Shown in pieces: positions 26,382-34,499 of a stretch of DNA of 64,000 bases (position 1 is the first letter of the stretch; each line of letters starts with the position of its first letter). The position numbers were made by a program, and so were the translations under genes. The notes beneath the pieces were generated by a model. The model saw only the letters and a program-made list of their open reading frames with translations. It searched no databases and was not told where the DNA came from. The stretch spans positions 62,001 to 126,000 of the forward strand of contig NZ_VANV01000012.1 of the NCBI RefSeq assembly GCF_022496765.1, in the 5' to 3' direction. Source of the stretch: Acidaminobacter sp. JC074. GTDB lineage: Bacteria > Bacillota > Clostridia > Peptostreptococcales > Acidaminobacteraceae.

Positions 26382-26711
26382 ATGAACGTATTAGATCAAG
26401 CAAAAGCATTAGCAGAATCAATCAAAACTTCAGAGGAGTTTTCAAACTATAAGTCATTAAAGGAAGCACTTTATAAGAACGAAGAAATCGTTGGTTCTTT
26501 ATCTCTATTTGAAGCAAAGCAAGCCAACTTACAAAGAATGCAAATGTTAGGCGAGCAGCTTAACGAAGATGAAATCAAAGATGCTCAAGAGTTATTTGAT
26601 GAATTGAATCAAAATGAAGATGTAAAGGCTTACTTTGAAGCTGAGTTTAAACTTAACCAAATGATGGCAGAAGTTTCTAAGGTTCTTGGCGATGCCATGA
26701 ACATTAGGTAA
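26382..26711 (+). CDS. YlbF/YmcA family protein
   Basis: The 109-residue, mostly helical and charged protein matches the YlbF/YmcA (DUF964) family, with a start like NVLDQAKALAESIKTSEEF and a hydrophobic helix near 86-100. In Bacillus subtilis YlbF, YmcA and YaaT form the Y-complex that guides RNase Y and mRNA maturation. Its place directly after RNase J fits an RNA-processing role, which is inference. GAAGGAGG precedes the ATG closely. Confidence 0.82.
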   Translation: MNVLDQAKALAESIKTSEEFSNYKSLKEALYKNEEIVGSLSLFEAKQANLQRMQMLGEQLNEDEIKDAQELFDELNQNEDVKAYFEAEFKLNQMMAEVSKVLGDAMNIR

Positions 26712-26716
26712 TTATC

Positions 26717-27709
26717 ATGAAAAGATTATTGTTATTCAGTTTAATGATCGTTCTGGCTTTGTCATTAACAGCTTGTAATTTAGATGAGATGAGAGCACCT
26801 GTGGATCCTGAAGATACAGAGATTGTCTTGTTAACAGTAAACAGAGGTGCAACCACCACTTCTATTGGTGCAAGTCTCATGGAAGCTGGACTTATTCAAA
26901 GTGAAATGGTCTTTAAAATGGCAGCAAAAGAACTGGGTGCTGACGGTAAGATGCAGGCTGGTGACTATGAGTTATCAAAGTCAATGTCTACAGATGATAT
27001 CATCGCTAAATTAGTAGCAGGTGATGTTGTTATCAATACCTTTACCTTCACCATCCCAGAAGGCTTTGAGATTAAAGACATCACAGCTAGACTAGTAGCA
27101 GAGGGCCTAGTAGATGAAGCCAAGTTCAACGAGGCTTTATTAAGACCTTATGACTATAAGTTTTTAGAGGGTCAAGAATCTCTAGAAGGCTTCTTGTTCC
27201 CAGATACTTATGAAATGAAGGTTGGAGCAAGCGAGCAAGAGATCATTGTTAGAATGTTAGATAGATTTGATGAAATCTTTAAAGAAGAATACTATGGACG
27301 TTTAGATGAACTGGGCATGGATATGAATCAATTGATTACCCTAGCATCTATCGTGGAAAGAGAAGCACAGGCTAAAGAAGAGTTTCCTATTGTTTCTGGT
27401 GTTTTCCATAACAGAATTGAAGACGGCATGTTATTACAATCATGTGCAACTGTTCAATATATCTTAGGTGAAAGAAAAGAACGTTTAACATATGATGATA
27501 TAGCCATAGATTCACCATATAACACTTATATCAATGCAGGTTTACCACCGGCACCGATTGCCTCTCCTGGCAAGCTAGCCATTGAATCGGCTTTATTCCC
27601 AGAAGACCACAACTACTACTATTTTGTTGTGAAAAAAGGTGGCAATGGTACACATGTATTTAGCGAGACATTGTCTCAGCACAATAAGGCGAAAGAAGAA
27701 AATAGATAA
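26717..27709 (+). CDS. mltG: Endolytic murein transglycosylase MltG, lipoprotein form
   Basis: Cleaves nascent glycan strands at the membrane and sets strand length. The 330-residue protein has the YceG/MltG domain with EGFLFPDTYEM and the catalytic glutamate E214 in SIVEREAQ, and the conserved AGLPPAPIASPG near 274-285. Most family members have an N-terminal transmembrane helix; this one has a lipoprotein signal ending LSLTAC with C20 as the lipid-attachment cysteine. It shares one base with the next gene (TAATG). The order mltG-trmR-U32-udk is that of yrrL-yrrM-yrrN/O-udk in Bacillus. Confidence 0.92.
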   Translation: MKRLLLFSLMIVLALSLTACNLDEMRAPVDPEDTEIVLLTVNRGATTTSIGASLMEAGLIQSEMVFKMAAKELGADGKMQAGDYELSKSMSTDDIIAKLVAGDVVINTFTFTIPEGFEIKDITARLVAEGLVDEAKFNEALLRPYDYKFLEGQESLEGFLFPDTYEMKVGASEQEIIVRMLDRFDEIFKEEYYGRLDELGMDMNQLITLASIVEREAQAKEEFPIVSGVFHNRIEDGMLLQSCATVQYILGERKERLTYDDIAIDSPYNTYINAGLPPAPIASPGKLAIESALFPEDHNYYYFVVKKGGNGTHVFSETLSQHNKAKEENR

Positions 27710-28368
27710 TGAGTAATATAGTAAATGAACATGTAGAAAAGTATATCAGAGGCTTGGTTCATGAGTCAGAAGATTACTTTTTACAACTAGAAGACTATGC
27801 AGAAGAACACCATGTACCCATCATTCATAAAGAAGTTAAATCATTACTGGCATTTGTAGTTAAGTCTACAAATGTTCGTTCTGTATTAGAGATCGGTACA
27901 GCTATTGGTTATTCTGCTTCTGTCTTTGCTAGGGCCATGAATGGTAAAGGCAAGATCACTTCTATAGAAAGAAGAGAGTCTTACCATGATATGGCCAAAG
28001 AAAATGTAGAAAAACTAGGCTACGAAACTGAGTTTGACTTTAGATTAGGTGATGCCATGGAAGTGCTAGATGACATTGATGGGACTTATGACCTTATCTT
28101 TGTTGATGCTGCCAAGGGCCATTACCAGGTCTTTTTAGACAAGTGTCTAGATAAATTGAATCCAGGTGGTGTCATTGTTTCTGATAATGTGCTTTATCAA
28201 GGTATGATTGCCTCTGATGAGTATGTCATCAGAAGAAAAAAAACCATCGTCAAGCGTATGAGAAACTATCTGGACCATATATCAAACCATCCGGATTTTA
28301 CAACAACACTTCTACCAATCAGTGATGGTGTTGCACTATCATACAAGCATGGAGGACAAGATGAATAA
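27709..28368 (+). CDS. trmR: tRNA 5-hydroxyuridine methyltransferase
   Basis: SAM-dependent O-methyltransferase of 219 residues, resembling YrrM/TrmR, which converts 5-hydroxyuridine at tRNA wobble position 34 to 5-methoxyuridine. VLEIGTAIGYSA near 59-70 is the SAM-binding motif, LIFVDAAKGHY near 130-140 holds metal ligands, and NPGGVIVSDNVLYQG follows. The assignment to TrmR rather than another small-molecule methyltransferase rests on synteny with the U32 hydroxylase and udk. It overlaps the next gene by 8 bases (ATGAATAA). Confidence 0.85.
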   Translation: MSNIVNEHVEKYIRGLVHESEDYFLQLEDYAEEHHVPIIHKEVKSLLAFVVKSTNVRSVLEIGTAIGYSASVFARAMNGKGKITSIERRESYHDMAKENVEKLGYETEFDFRLGDAMEVLDDIDGTYDLIFVDAAKGHYQVFLDKCLDKLNPGGVIVSDNVLYQGMIASDEYVIRRKKTIVKRMRNYLDHISNHPDFTTTLLPISDGVALSYKHGGQDE

Positions 28369-29599
28369 AATAGAACTTTTAGCACCTGCTGGTGACCTTC
28401 AAAAGTTAAAGTTTGCTATTATTTATGGGGCTGATGCTGTATACATTGGTGGACAAATCTTCGGTATGAGAGAAAAGGCTAAAAACTTCTCTTTAGAAGA
28501 TATGAAAGAAGGGGTAGCCTTTGCCCATGAACGTGGCAAAAAAGTCTATATGACTTTAAACATCATTCCTCATAATGATGACTTAAAGCATTTGGAATCT
28601 TATTTAAAGGATGTAAAAGACATTGGCTTTGATGCTGTTATTGTATCAGATCCAGGGACTTTGATGTATATCAAAGAGTATGCACCTGAACTAGAAGTCC
28701 ACTTGTCAACACAAGCCAACAACACAAACTACATGTCTGCTAAGTTTTGGCATGGCCAGGGCATTTCTAGAGTCATCTTGGCTAGAGAATTGTCTTTTGA
28801 TGAAATCAAGGAGATTTCAGACAATATTCCAGAAACACTTGAGTTAGAAGCTTTCGTCCATGGTGCCATGTGCATTTCTTACTCAGGTAGGTGTTTGCTT
28901 TCTAACTATATGACAGACAGAGATGCCAATCGTGGTTCTTGTGCCCATGCATGCAGATGGAAGTACAAGCTTGTAGAGGAAAAGAGACCAGATGAAGCTT
29001 ATCCAGTTGTTGAAACTGAAGAAGGTACATTCTTCTTTAACTCTAAAGACTTATGTATGATTGAGTTTATTCCTGAACTTATTAACTCTGGTTTATCAAG
29101 TTTAAAAATTGAAGGTCGTATGAAGTCTGTTTACTACGTTGCAAATATTGTGCGTGTTTACAGAGAAGCCATCGACAAGTACTATGAGAATCCAGAAAAG
29201 TTCTCTTATGATCCGATGTGGCTTACAGAAATACAAAAGGCCAGCCATAGAAAGTTTACAACAGGTTTTTATTACAATAAACCGACAGAAGAGGATCAAT
29301 TATATACATCATCTTCTTATGATAGGTATTACAATTTTACAGGAATTGTGATAGACTATGATGAGAAAAGTGGTTATGCAACTATTGAACAAAGAAATAA
29401 GATTGAAATCGGTGACGAGCTAGAGGTTATGCAGCCTGGATACAAGGGCTTTACTCAAAAGGTTACGGAGTTAATTGACCATAAAGGTGTGTCTGTAGAA
29501 AGTGTACCTCATGCTCAGCAAATCTTTACTATGAAGATGAATCAGCCGGTGAAAGCTTTTGATATTTTAAGAATGAGAAAGGATGAATTTGATGAATAA
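28361..29599 (+). CDS. trhP: U32 family peptidase, probable tRNA uridine hydroxylation protein
   Basis: The protein has 412 residues. An N-terminal U32 barrel ([18 protein letters not shown]) leads to the iron-sulfur cysteines in the region [17 protein letters not shown] and [10 protein letters not shown]-terminal beta-rich domain (about 325-412) is present. TrhP/YrrN-YrrO and YegQ relatives hydroxylate U34 of tRNA, the step before TrmR. Bacillus subtilis has two tandem U32 genes; only one, of the longer YrrO size, is present. ATG 28361 lies behind GGAGG and starts before the trmR stop. The older peptidase label is probably misleading. Confidence 0.87.
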   Translation: MNKIELLAPAGDLQKLKFAIIYGADAVYIGGQIFGMREKAKNFSLEDMKEGVAFAHERGKKVYMTLNIIPHNDDLKHLESYLKDVKDIGFDAVIVSDPGTLMYIKEYAPELEVHLSTQANNTNYMSAKFWHGQGISRVILARELSFDEIKEISDNIPETLELEAFVHGAMCISYSGRCLLSNYMTDRDANRGSCAHACRWKYKLVEEKRPDEAYPVVETEEGTFFFNSKDLCMIEFIPELINSGLSSLKIEGRMKSVYYVANIVRVYREAIDKYYENPEKFSYDPMWLTEIQKASHRKFTTGFYYNKPTEEDQLYTSSSYDRYYNFTGIVIDYDEKSGYATIEQRNKIEIGDELEVMQPGYKGFTQKVTELIDHKGVSVESVPHAQQIFTMKMNQPVKAFDILRMRKDEFDE

Positions 29600-30209
29600 A
29601 CCTGTAATTATTGGTATCTGTGGAGGCACAGGCTCTGGAAAAACGACTGTAGCGAGAGAGATTTTAAAGGCGCTGCCTTCTAAGAATGTATCTATCATTC
29701 ATCAAGATGCTTACTACAAGAAGCAGTCGGACAAGTCTTTCGAAGAAAGAACAGAAACCAATTATGATCATCCTTTTGCATTTGATACGGAACTTTTATT
29801 AAATCATTTAGAAGACCTACAAAAGGGTTCTGATATTGATATGCCGATTTATGATTTTTCTAATCACAACAGATGTGATGAGACAACTAAGATTTTCTCT
29901 AGAGAGATCATCATCTTAGAAGGTATCTTAATCTTAGAAGATAAGAGACTAAGAGACTTGATGGATATAAAGATCTTTGTTGATACAGACACAGATGTAA
30001 GAATCATTAGAAGAATCACAAGAGATATGAACGAAAGAGGCCGTTCTTTAGAGTCGGTTATCGAACAGTACTTATCAACAGTTAAACCTGCCCATGAGCA
30101 GTTTATTGAACCTTCAAAGAAATATGCTGATATCATTATTCCAGAAGGTGGCTTCAATGCTGTAGCCATAGACATCATGGTAGGAAAAATTAAAACGATT
30201 TTAGACTAA
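29592..30209 (+). CDS. udk: Uridine kinase
   Basis: Phosphorylates uridine and cytidine in pyrimidine salvage. The 205-residue protein has P-loop GGTGSGKT at 11-18, the HQDAYYK motif near 36-42, NYDHPFAFD near 58-66, and [12 protein letters not shown] near 138-149. ATG 29592 is 8 bases behind AAAGGA and overlaps the U32 stop by eight bases (ATGAATAA); ATG 29583 is inside the ribosome site. It is the last gene of the mltG operon, followed by a strong terminator. Confidence 0.95.
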   Translation: MNKPVIIGICGGTGSGKTTVAREILKALPSKNVSIIHQDAYYKKQSDKSFEERTETNYDHPFAFDTELLLNHLEDLQKGSDIDMPIYDFSNHNRCDETTKIFSREIIILEGILILEDKRLRDLMDIKIFVDTDTDVRIIRRITRDMNERGRSLESVIEQYLSTVKPAHEQFIEPSKKYADIIIPEGGFNAVAIDIMVGKIKTILD

Positions 30210-30233
30210 TATCACCGGATATTAGTTTTTTTT
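30206..30233 (+). terminator. Terminator after udk
   Basis: CTAATATC (30206-30213) pairs perfectly with GATATTAG (30218-30225) around ACCG, followed by eight Ts. It spans the udk stop codon. Confidence 0.9.
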
Positions 30234-30270
30234 ATGTCTTTTTTGGGTATTCACTTAATGAGGCATGCTT

Positions 30271-32178
30271 ATGAGAAAACTAAGATTATCAGAAAGAATC
30301 ACAATTATCATTTCATTAACACTTGTTGTTATACTTTCTTTGACAGGTGTGTTTCTTTATGACTTTATTTCTGAAATAACCAGAGACAATGTAGAAGAAG
30401 CCTCATCCATGCAGGCCAGCAACATTTCAAAAGATATCACCAATATTTTTGAAAATGCAAAGCTTGCCACTGAATACTTAAGTCTACATAACAGTGTTCA
30501 GATGTATCTAAAAACAACCAAACAAAGAGAAGACATCTTTACAAACCAATATACCCAAAGTGTTTATAAGGCCTTAGAAGACGTTATTAACTTGAATGAT
30601 CGACACTTCCTTGCTTGGGTAGCCAATGAAGAGGCCAACTTTTACATTGACTCTTTAGGTTATTATTCAGGTGAAGATTACGACGTTAAAAAAAGACCTT
30701 GGTATGATGTGGCCAATAATGCAGCTGGTGTTGGTCTAACCACGCCTTATGTGGAGTGGGAAACTAGAGAAGTCGTGATTTCGTCTATAATGGCCCTATA
30801 CGATGAAGGTAAAATTTATGGCTATGTAGCCATTGATATTGTATTAGAAGATGTACCTGAAATTCTAGATATGATGAAACAGGGAGATGAAGATTTTTCT
30901 TATTTGATCACTGGTGACGGATCTTATGTTTATCATCCCAATGAAGCTATGATCATCAACCGGGGTATTTATGATAAAGATGATGAGCTTTATGATTATA
31001 AGGATCATATCATAAGGGGAGACGGTTCACTGCTTGAAATCAACTTAGATGATAGAGACTACTATTTGGTTTCACATAAGGTAGATGAAAGAGATTGGAA
31101 GATTGTTACCTTAATTGATAAAACAAGGCTAGATGTTTTGATTACCAGACGGTCTATACTGCCTATGTTTATTCTCTTTTCTGCCATGATCATAGCTGTC
31201 TTTATGATTTATGTTCAGATAAGAGTTACCACCAAACCTTTTGTACACCTTGTAGAAGTAGGCTCTGATATAGCGGCAGGGGACTTTACAAAAAATGTGC
31301 CTGAAAGGTACTTGTTAAGATCTGATGAAATGGGTGACCTTTCTAAAGCCTTTCAGTCTATTACTGATACTTTTAGGTCAGTTAATACAAGATTAGAAGA
31401 GGAAATAGAAAAGAAAAATCTAGAGCTGGAATCTCAGTATAAACTTTTATTGGAACAGGAAAAGCAAATCTCTCTTGGCTATATGGTGACAGGTGTTGCC
31501 CATGAAATTAACACGCCGCTAGGGTCATGTTTATCACTGGCAACCTACTTAGAGAAAAATCTTAATGAAATCAAGGAAAAAGCCGCAACCGGTACCATGA
31601 CAAGGTCTGACTTTGAAAGAATCATTAAGACTTCAGAAGAATCTATGGGCCTCTTAATTGAAGGTCTGACAGATGCCAATACTATTGTAAGTAACTTTAA
31701 GATGATTTCTATGGATGCGTCTAAGGAAAGTAAACATAAGTTTAGACTGGTGGATGTTTTTTCTGCCCTTATCATATCTATGAAGAGTGAGATAAAAGAT
31801 CATAAAGTAATGATTAAGTGTCAAGAAGAAATCTTTATTAACTCCTATCCATCTGCTCTTTCTAATGTTTTCAGCCACTTGATCATCAATTCAGTCAAAC
31901 ATGGCTTTAAAGACAAGGATGGTCAAATTATCATTGATGTAGAAAGTAATGATAACTTTATAGAAATACATTACAGAGACAATGGGCTTGGTATGTCTAA
32001 AGAAATTATAGACAAGATGTACGATCTATTTTATACAACAAAACGTAACTCCGGTTCTGGGGGACTTGGTATGTACATTGTTTTCACTACTGTCACCCAA
32101 AAGCTAGGAGGCAGCATTGAGTATGTAGGTTCTATAGAATCAGGTGTCTATTACCTTATAAAAATACCAATCAAATAG
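30271..32178 (+). CDS. Cache-domain sensor histidine kinase (fifth in window)
   Basis: The protein has 635 residues. TM1 lies at about 10-31 and an extracellular Cache-like domain at 35-290 (KKRPWYDVA, GLTTPYVEW, YGYVAIDI, typical of dCache_1). TM2 (about 296-316), HAMP (317-370) and a short coiled coil follow. H411 in VAHEINTPLGS is the phosphoacceptor. The ATPase domain has HLIINSVKHG, DNGLGM and SGGLGM. It resembles the four-gene array in plan but stands alone, with a different Cache domain and a complete kinase core. GAGG at 30260-30263 selects ATG 30271 over 30265. No response regulator is adjacent. The ligand is unknown. Confidence 0.88.
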   Translation: MRKLRLSERITIIISLTLVVILSLTGVFLYDFISEITRDNVEEASSMQASNISKDITNIFENAKLATEYLSLHNSVQMYLKTTKQREDIFTNQYTQSVYKALEDVINLNDRHFLAWVANEEANFYIDSLGYYSGEDYDVKKRPWYDVANNAAGVGLTTPYVEWETREVVISSIMALYDEGKIYGYVAIDIVLEDVPEILDMMKQGDEDFSYLITGDGSYVYHPNEAMIINRGIYDKDDELYDYKDHIIRGDGSLLEINLDDRDYYLVSHKVDERDWKIVTLIDKTRLDVLITRRSILPMFILFSAMIIAVFMIYVQIRVTTKPFVHLVEVGSDIAAGDFTKNVPERYLLRSDEMGDLSKAFQSITDTFRSVNTRLEEEIEKKNLELESQYKLLLEQEKQISLGYMVTGVAHEINTPLGSCLSLATYLEKNLNEIKEKAATGTMTRSDFERIIKTSEESMGLLIEGLTDANTIVSNFKMISMDASKESKHKFRLVDVFSALIISMKSEIKDHKVMIKCQEEIFINSYPSALSNVFSHLIINSVKHGFKDKDGQIIIDVESNDNFIEIHYRDNGLGMSKEIIDKMYDLFYTTKRNSGSGGLGMYIVFTTVTQKLGGSIEYVGSIESGVYYLIKIPIK

Positions 32179-32233
32179 AATTTCGCACATCGAGTGCAGA
32201 TTTACTCATGAAAATGAGTTTTTAAACCTATAA

Positions 32234-32269
32234 AAGATGGCTACATATCTCTGATATGGCCATCTTTTT
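32234..32269. terminator. Bidirectional terminator between convergent genes
   Basis: AAAGATGGCTACATAT and ATATGGCCATCTTT pair with a small bulge and end in TTTTT on the plus strand; on the minus strand the hairpin is followed by a shorter T-stretch. It separates the kinase and the convergent lysozyme-like gene. Confidence 0.7.
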
Positions 32270-32284
32270 ATATTATAAATTCGA

Positions 32285-33412
32285 TTATTCCAGTTTGTTA
32301 AGGCTGGCATAGATAGTTTTGACACCTATATACCAGTTTTCATCTTCAGAGTATTTATTGTTTAAGAACTCAATAAGGTCCACGTCTTCAGGTCTGTTTC
32401 GAAGTGCTGTATCAATGGTATTTAAACATATTTGAGTGGCGTCTTCAAAATTGGTATTGTAGTCTTGCCATGAACCAAATACATTGTATGGGTTATTAAT
32501 TATTTCATCTGCATACTCATGATCTTTTGGCACATAAGACTGTTCTTGTCCAATAATGGCTATTAAAAGATATGGGTTTACATAATGTTTTTTTGACAAC
32601 CTAGTGATGGTTGTTAAGTAATCATCCTCAACAAGCTTTGAATTTTTCTCATTTAGATATTCGTAAACTGCTTTAAGATTCATATCTTTATAAAAGTATT
32701 CATCAGGTATGATCTTGATATCAACCTTATCCATTTGGTCAATGTATTCACCTGCCACAAGTTCAAGGTCTGCATGATAGGCTTCTGGCTCTATAAAGTC
32801 CATAACATGGTGGTCATGGGTATCCATAACAAACAAGCTGTATAAAAGAATAGCCAGTAAAATGACAATGGGTATGATGATGGCTCTTTTGGTTGGCTTA
32901 TATTTATAAATAACATCATCATAGGATGGTTCTTTACTTGGTCTTTCATATGTTCTTTCAGGTGGTTCATAAGTCGTCGCTGCTGTTTTGACGATTTTAC
33001 CAGATGAGTTGATCTTATAAGATTTGATATACTGGGTTAATGATTCTTCTTCATATGTAAACTCCGTGTTTAAATCAAGCCACCTCATCAGACGAGCCTT
33101 TGTATGATCGTCATCGTCATCAAAGTTTGTCAGTGTTGTAAAGACGTGGCCGTAGTTGATATGGTCACTTGTTGGGTTTGGAATGACCATAAAAGAATTC
33201 ACAATGAGAAGTCTACGGATGGATTCTTTATCCGCTTCATTGACGCCAACGAGGGAGTTATCAATCTGTTCGTTTATTTTTTTAGCAAGTTCTCTCGCAC
33301 GCTCTTTTGAGGGTTTATCATAAAAGAGCATGTTAATTTCATATTTCATACGTCTAACAATTAAATCGTTGATGACGATTTTATCGTTCAAAGATCTGAT
33401 GAGTTCGTTCAT
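32285..33412 (-). CDS. Membrane-anchored lysozyme-like protein of unknown family
   Basis: The protein has 375 residues. A cytoplasmic N-terminal region (1-175) with no family I recognise is followed by one TM helix (177-196). An extracellular C-terminal domain (about 255-375) reads like a lysozyme/glucosaminidase-fold muramidase: NPYLLIAIIGQEQSY, then NNPYNVFG, in the order seen for the catalytic Glu helix and following loop. E290 is the candidate catalytic acid. If so it is a cell wall hydrolase with a cytoplasmic sensing or partner-binding part. GAGGTGAC precedes the ATG. Enzyme class is inferred from motif shape only. Confidence 0.65.
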   Translation of the reverse strand: MNELIRSLNDKIVINDLIVRRMKYEINMLFYDKPSKERARELAKKINEQIDNSLVGVNEADKESIRRLLIVNSFMVIPNPTSDHINYGHVFTTLTNFDDDDDHTKARLMRWLDLNTEFTYEEESLTQYIKSYKINSSGKIVKTAATTYEPPERTYERPSKEPSYDDVIYKYKPTKRAIIIPIVILLAILLYSLFVMDTHDHHVMDFIEPEAYHADLELVAGEYIDQMDKVDIKIIPDEYFYKDMNLKAVYEYLNEKNSKLVEDDYLTTITRLSKKHYVNPYLLIAIIGQEQSYVPKDHEYADEIINNPYNVFGSWQDYNTNFEDATQICLNTIDTALRNRPEDVDLIEFLNNKYSEDENWYIGVKTIYASLNKLE

Positions 33413-33582
33413 GTCACCTCGTTAATACTTTTTTAATATTTTTACTCAAAGTTTTATATAAATATAGTATTCGCATATTTTTTCATGTATAATTATGTGT
33501 AAGCTAGTGTTCACTAAAGCTATTTTAACTTATATTTTCTCATAAAGCAAAATTAGTTTTATAAAAAAGTTTATAGAAAGTA

Positions 33583-33611
33583 TTAACAAATAGAGTAATT
33601 TAATATATAAT
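33583..33611 (+). promoter_or_regulatory. Promoter of aroE and the pilus operon
   Basis: TTAACA at 33583-33588 and TATAAT at 33606-33611 are 17 bases apart. The start codon of aroE is 30 bases downstream. No terminator is visible between aroE and the pilus genes, so this may drive the whole cluster. The rest of 33413-33641 is AT-rich; another TATAAT at 33488 lacks a good -35 partner. Confidence 0.7.
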
Positions 33612-33641
33612 AATATACGGTTGTTTACGAGGTTGAAAAAA

Positions 33642-34487
33642 ATGATAAACGGGAAGACTAAAACAGTGTGCTTACTGGGTTCACCAGTGGAGCATTCTTT
33701 CTCTCCGATGATGCACAATGCATCATTTCAGAAGCTTGGTATAAACGCAAAGTATCTTGCTTTTGATGTTCATCCAAGTTCAATAGAACAAGCTGTAGAA
33801 GGGGTGAGAGCCTTCGGTTTCTTGGGATGTAATGTGACTATCCCACATAAAGAAGCTGTCATGCAGCACTTAGACGAAATTGATCCTAAAGCCGAGCGCA
33901 TTGGGGCTGTTAACACAGTTGTCAATGAAAATGGTAGACTCAAGGGATACAACACAGACGTCGATGGTTTTATTGAATCCTTTAAAACATTTCATTATGA
34001 TTTTAAAAACAAAAAAATAGCGGTTCTTGGAACAGGCGGTGCTTCAAAAGCAGTGGTTGTTGGTTTGCTTTATCAAGGTGTAGGAGAAATTCACATTTTT
34101 TCAAGATCTTATGATAAGTCATCTTCTTTTTGTGATAGAATTGATAACTCCTTAAAAGCCATGACTTATGACCAATTAGATGAAACTTTTCCTTATGATG
34201 TTGTTGTAAACACCACGCCAGTGGGTATGCATCCTAATGAAGGTAAGTCTGTTATCCATGTAGAGAACTTAGGTCATAAAGAAACCATTTTCTATGATCT
34301 GATCTACAATCCACTAGAAACCGAATTTTTACGTCAAGGACGTGAATCTGGTAGAAGAACGCTTAATGGTTTGGATATGCTTATTTACCAAGGCATCTAT
34401 GCCTTAAGGTATTGGGTAGACTTTGATCACTCTAAGTGGACAAGAGACGATGTTATAGAAGTTTTAAAAGCCAGTCATATCATATAG
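33642..34487 (+). CDS. aroE: Shikimate dehydrogenase
   Basis: NADPH-dependent reduction of 3-dehydroshikimate in the shikimate pathway. The 281-residue protein has the substrate motif SFSPMMHN (19-26), catalytic K70 in TIPHKEA and D106 in NTDVDGF, and a Rossmann loop GTGGASKAV near 127-135. ATG 33642 is preceded by GAGG at 33629-33632; an in-frame TTG at 33621 is further upstream. Two more shikimate genes (aroK, aroQ) lie at the far end of the pilus cluster. Confidence 0.94.
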   Translation: MINGKTKTVCLLGSPVEHSFSPMMHNASFQKLGINAKYLAFDVHPSSIEQAVEGVRAFGFLGCNVTIPHKEAVMQHLDEIDPKAERIGAVNTVVNENGRLKGYNTDVDGFIESFKTFHYDFKNKKIAVLGTGGASKAVVVGLLYQGVGEIHIFSRSYDKSSSFCDRIDNSLKAMTYDQLDETFPYDVVVNTTPVGMHPNEGKSVIHVENLGHKETIFYDLIYNPLETEFLRQGRESGRRTLNGLDMLIYQGIYALRYWVDFDHSKWTRDDVIEVLKASHII

Positions 34488-34499
34488 AAGGGGAACTCA

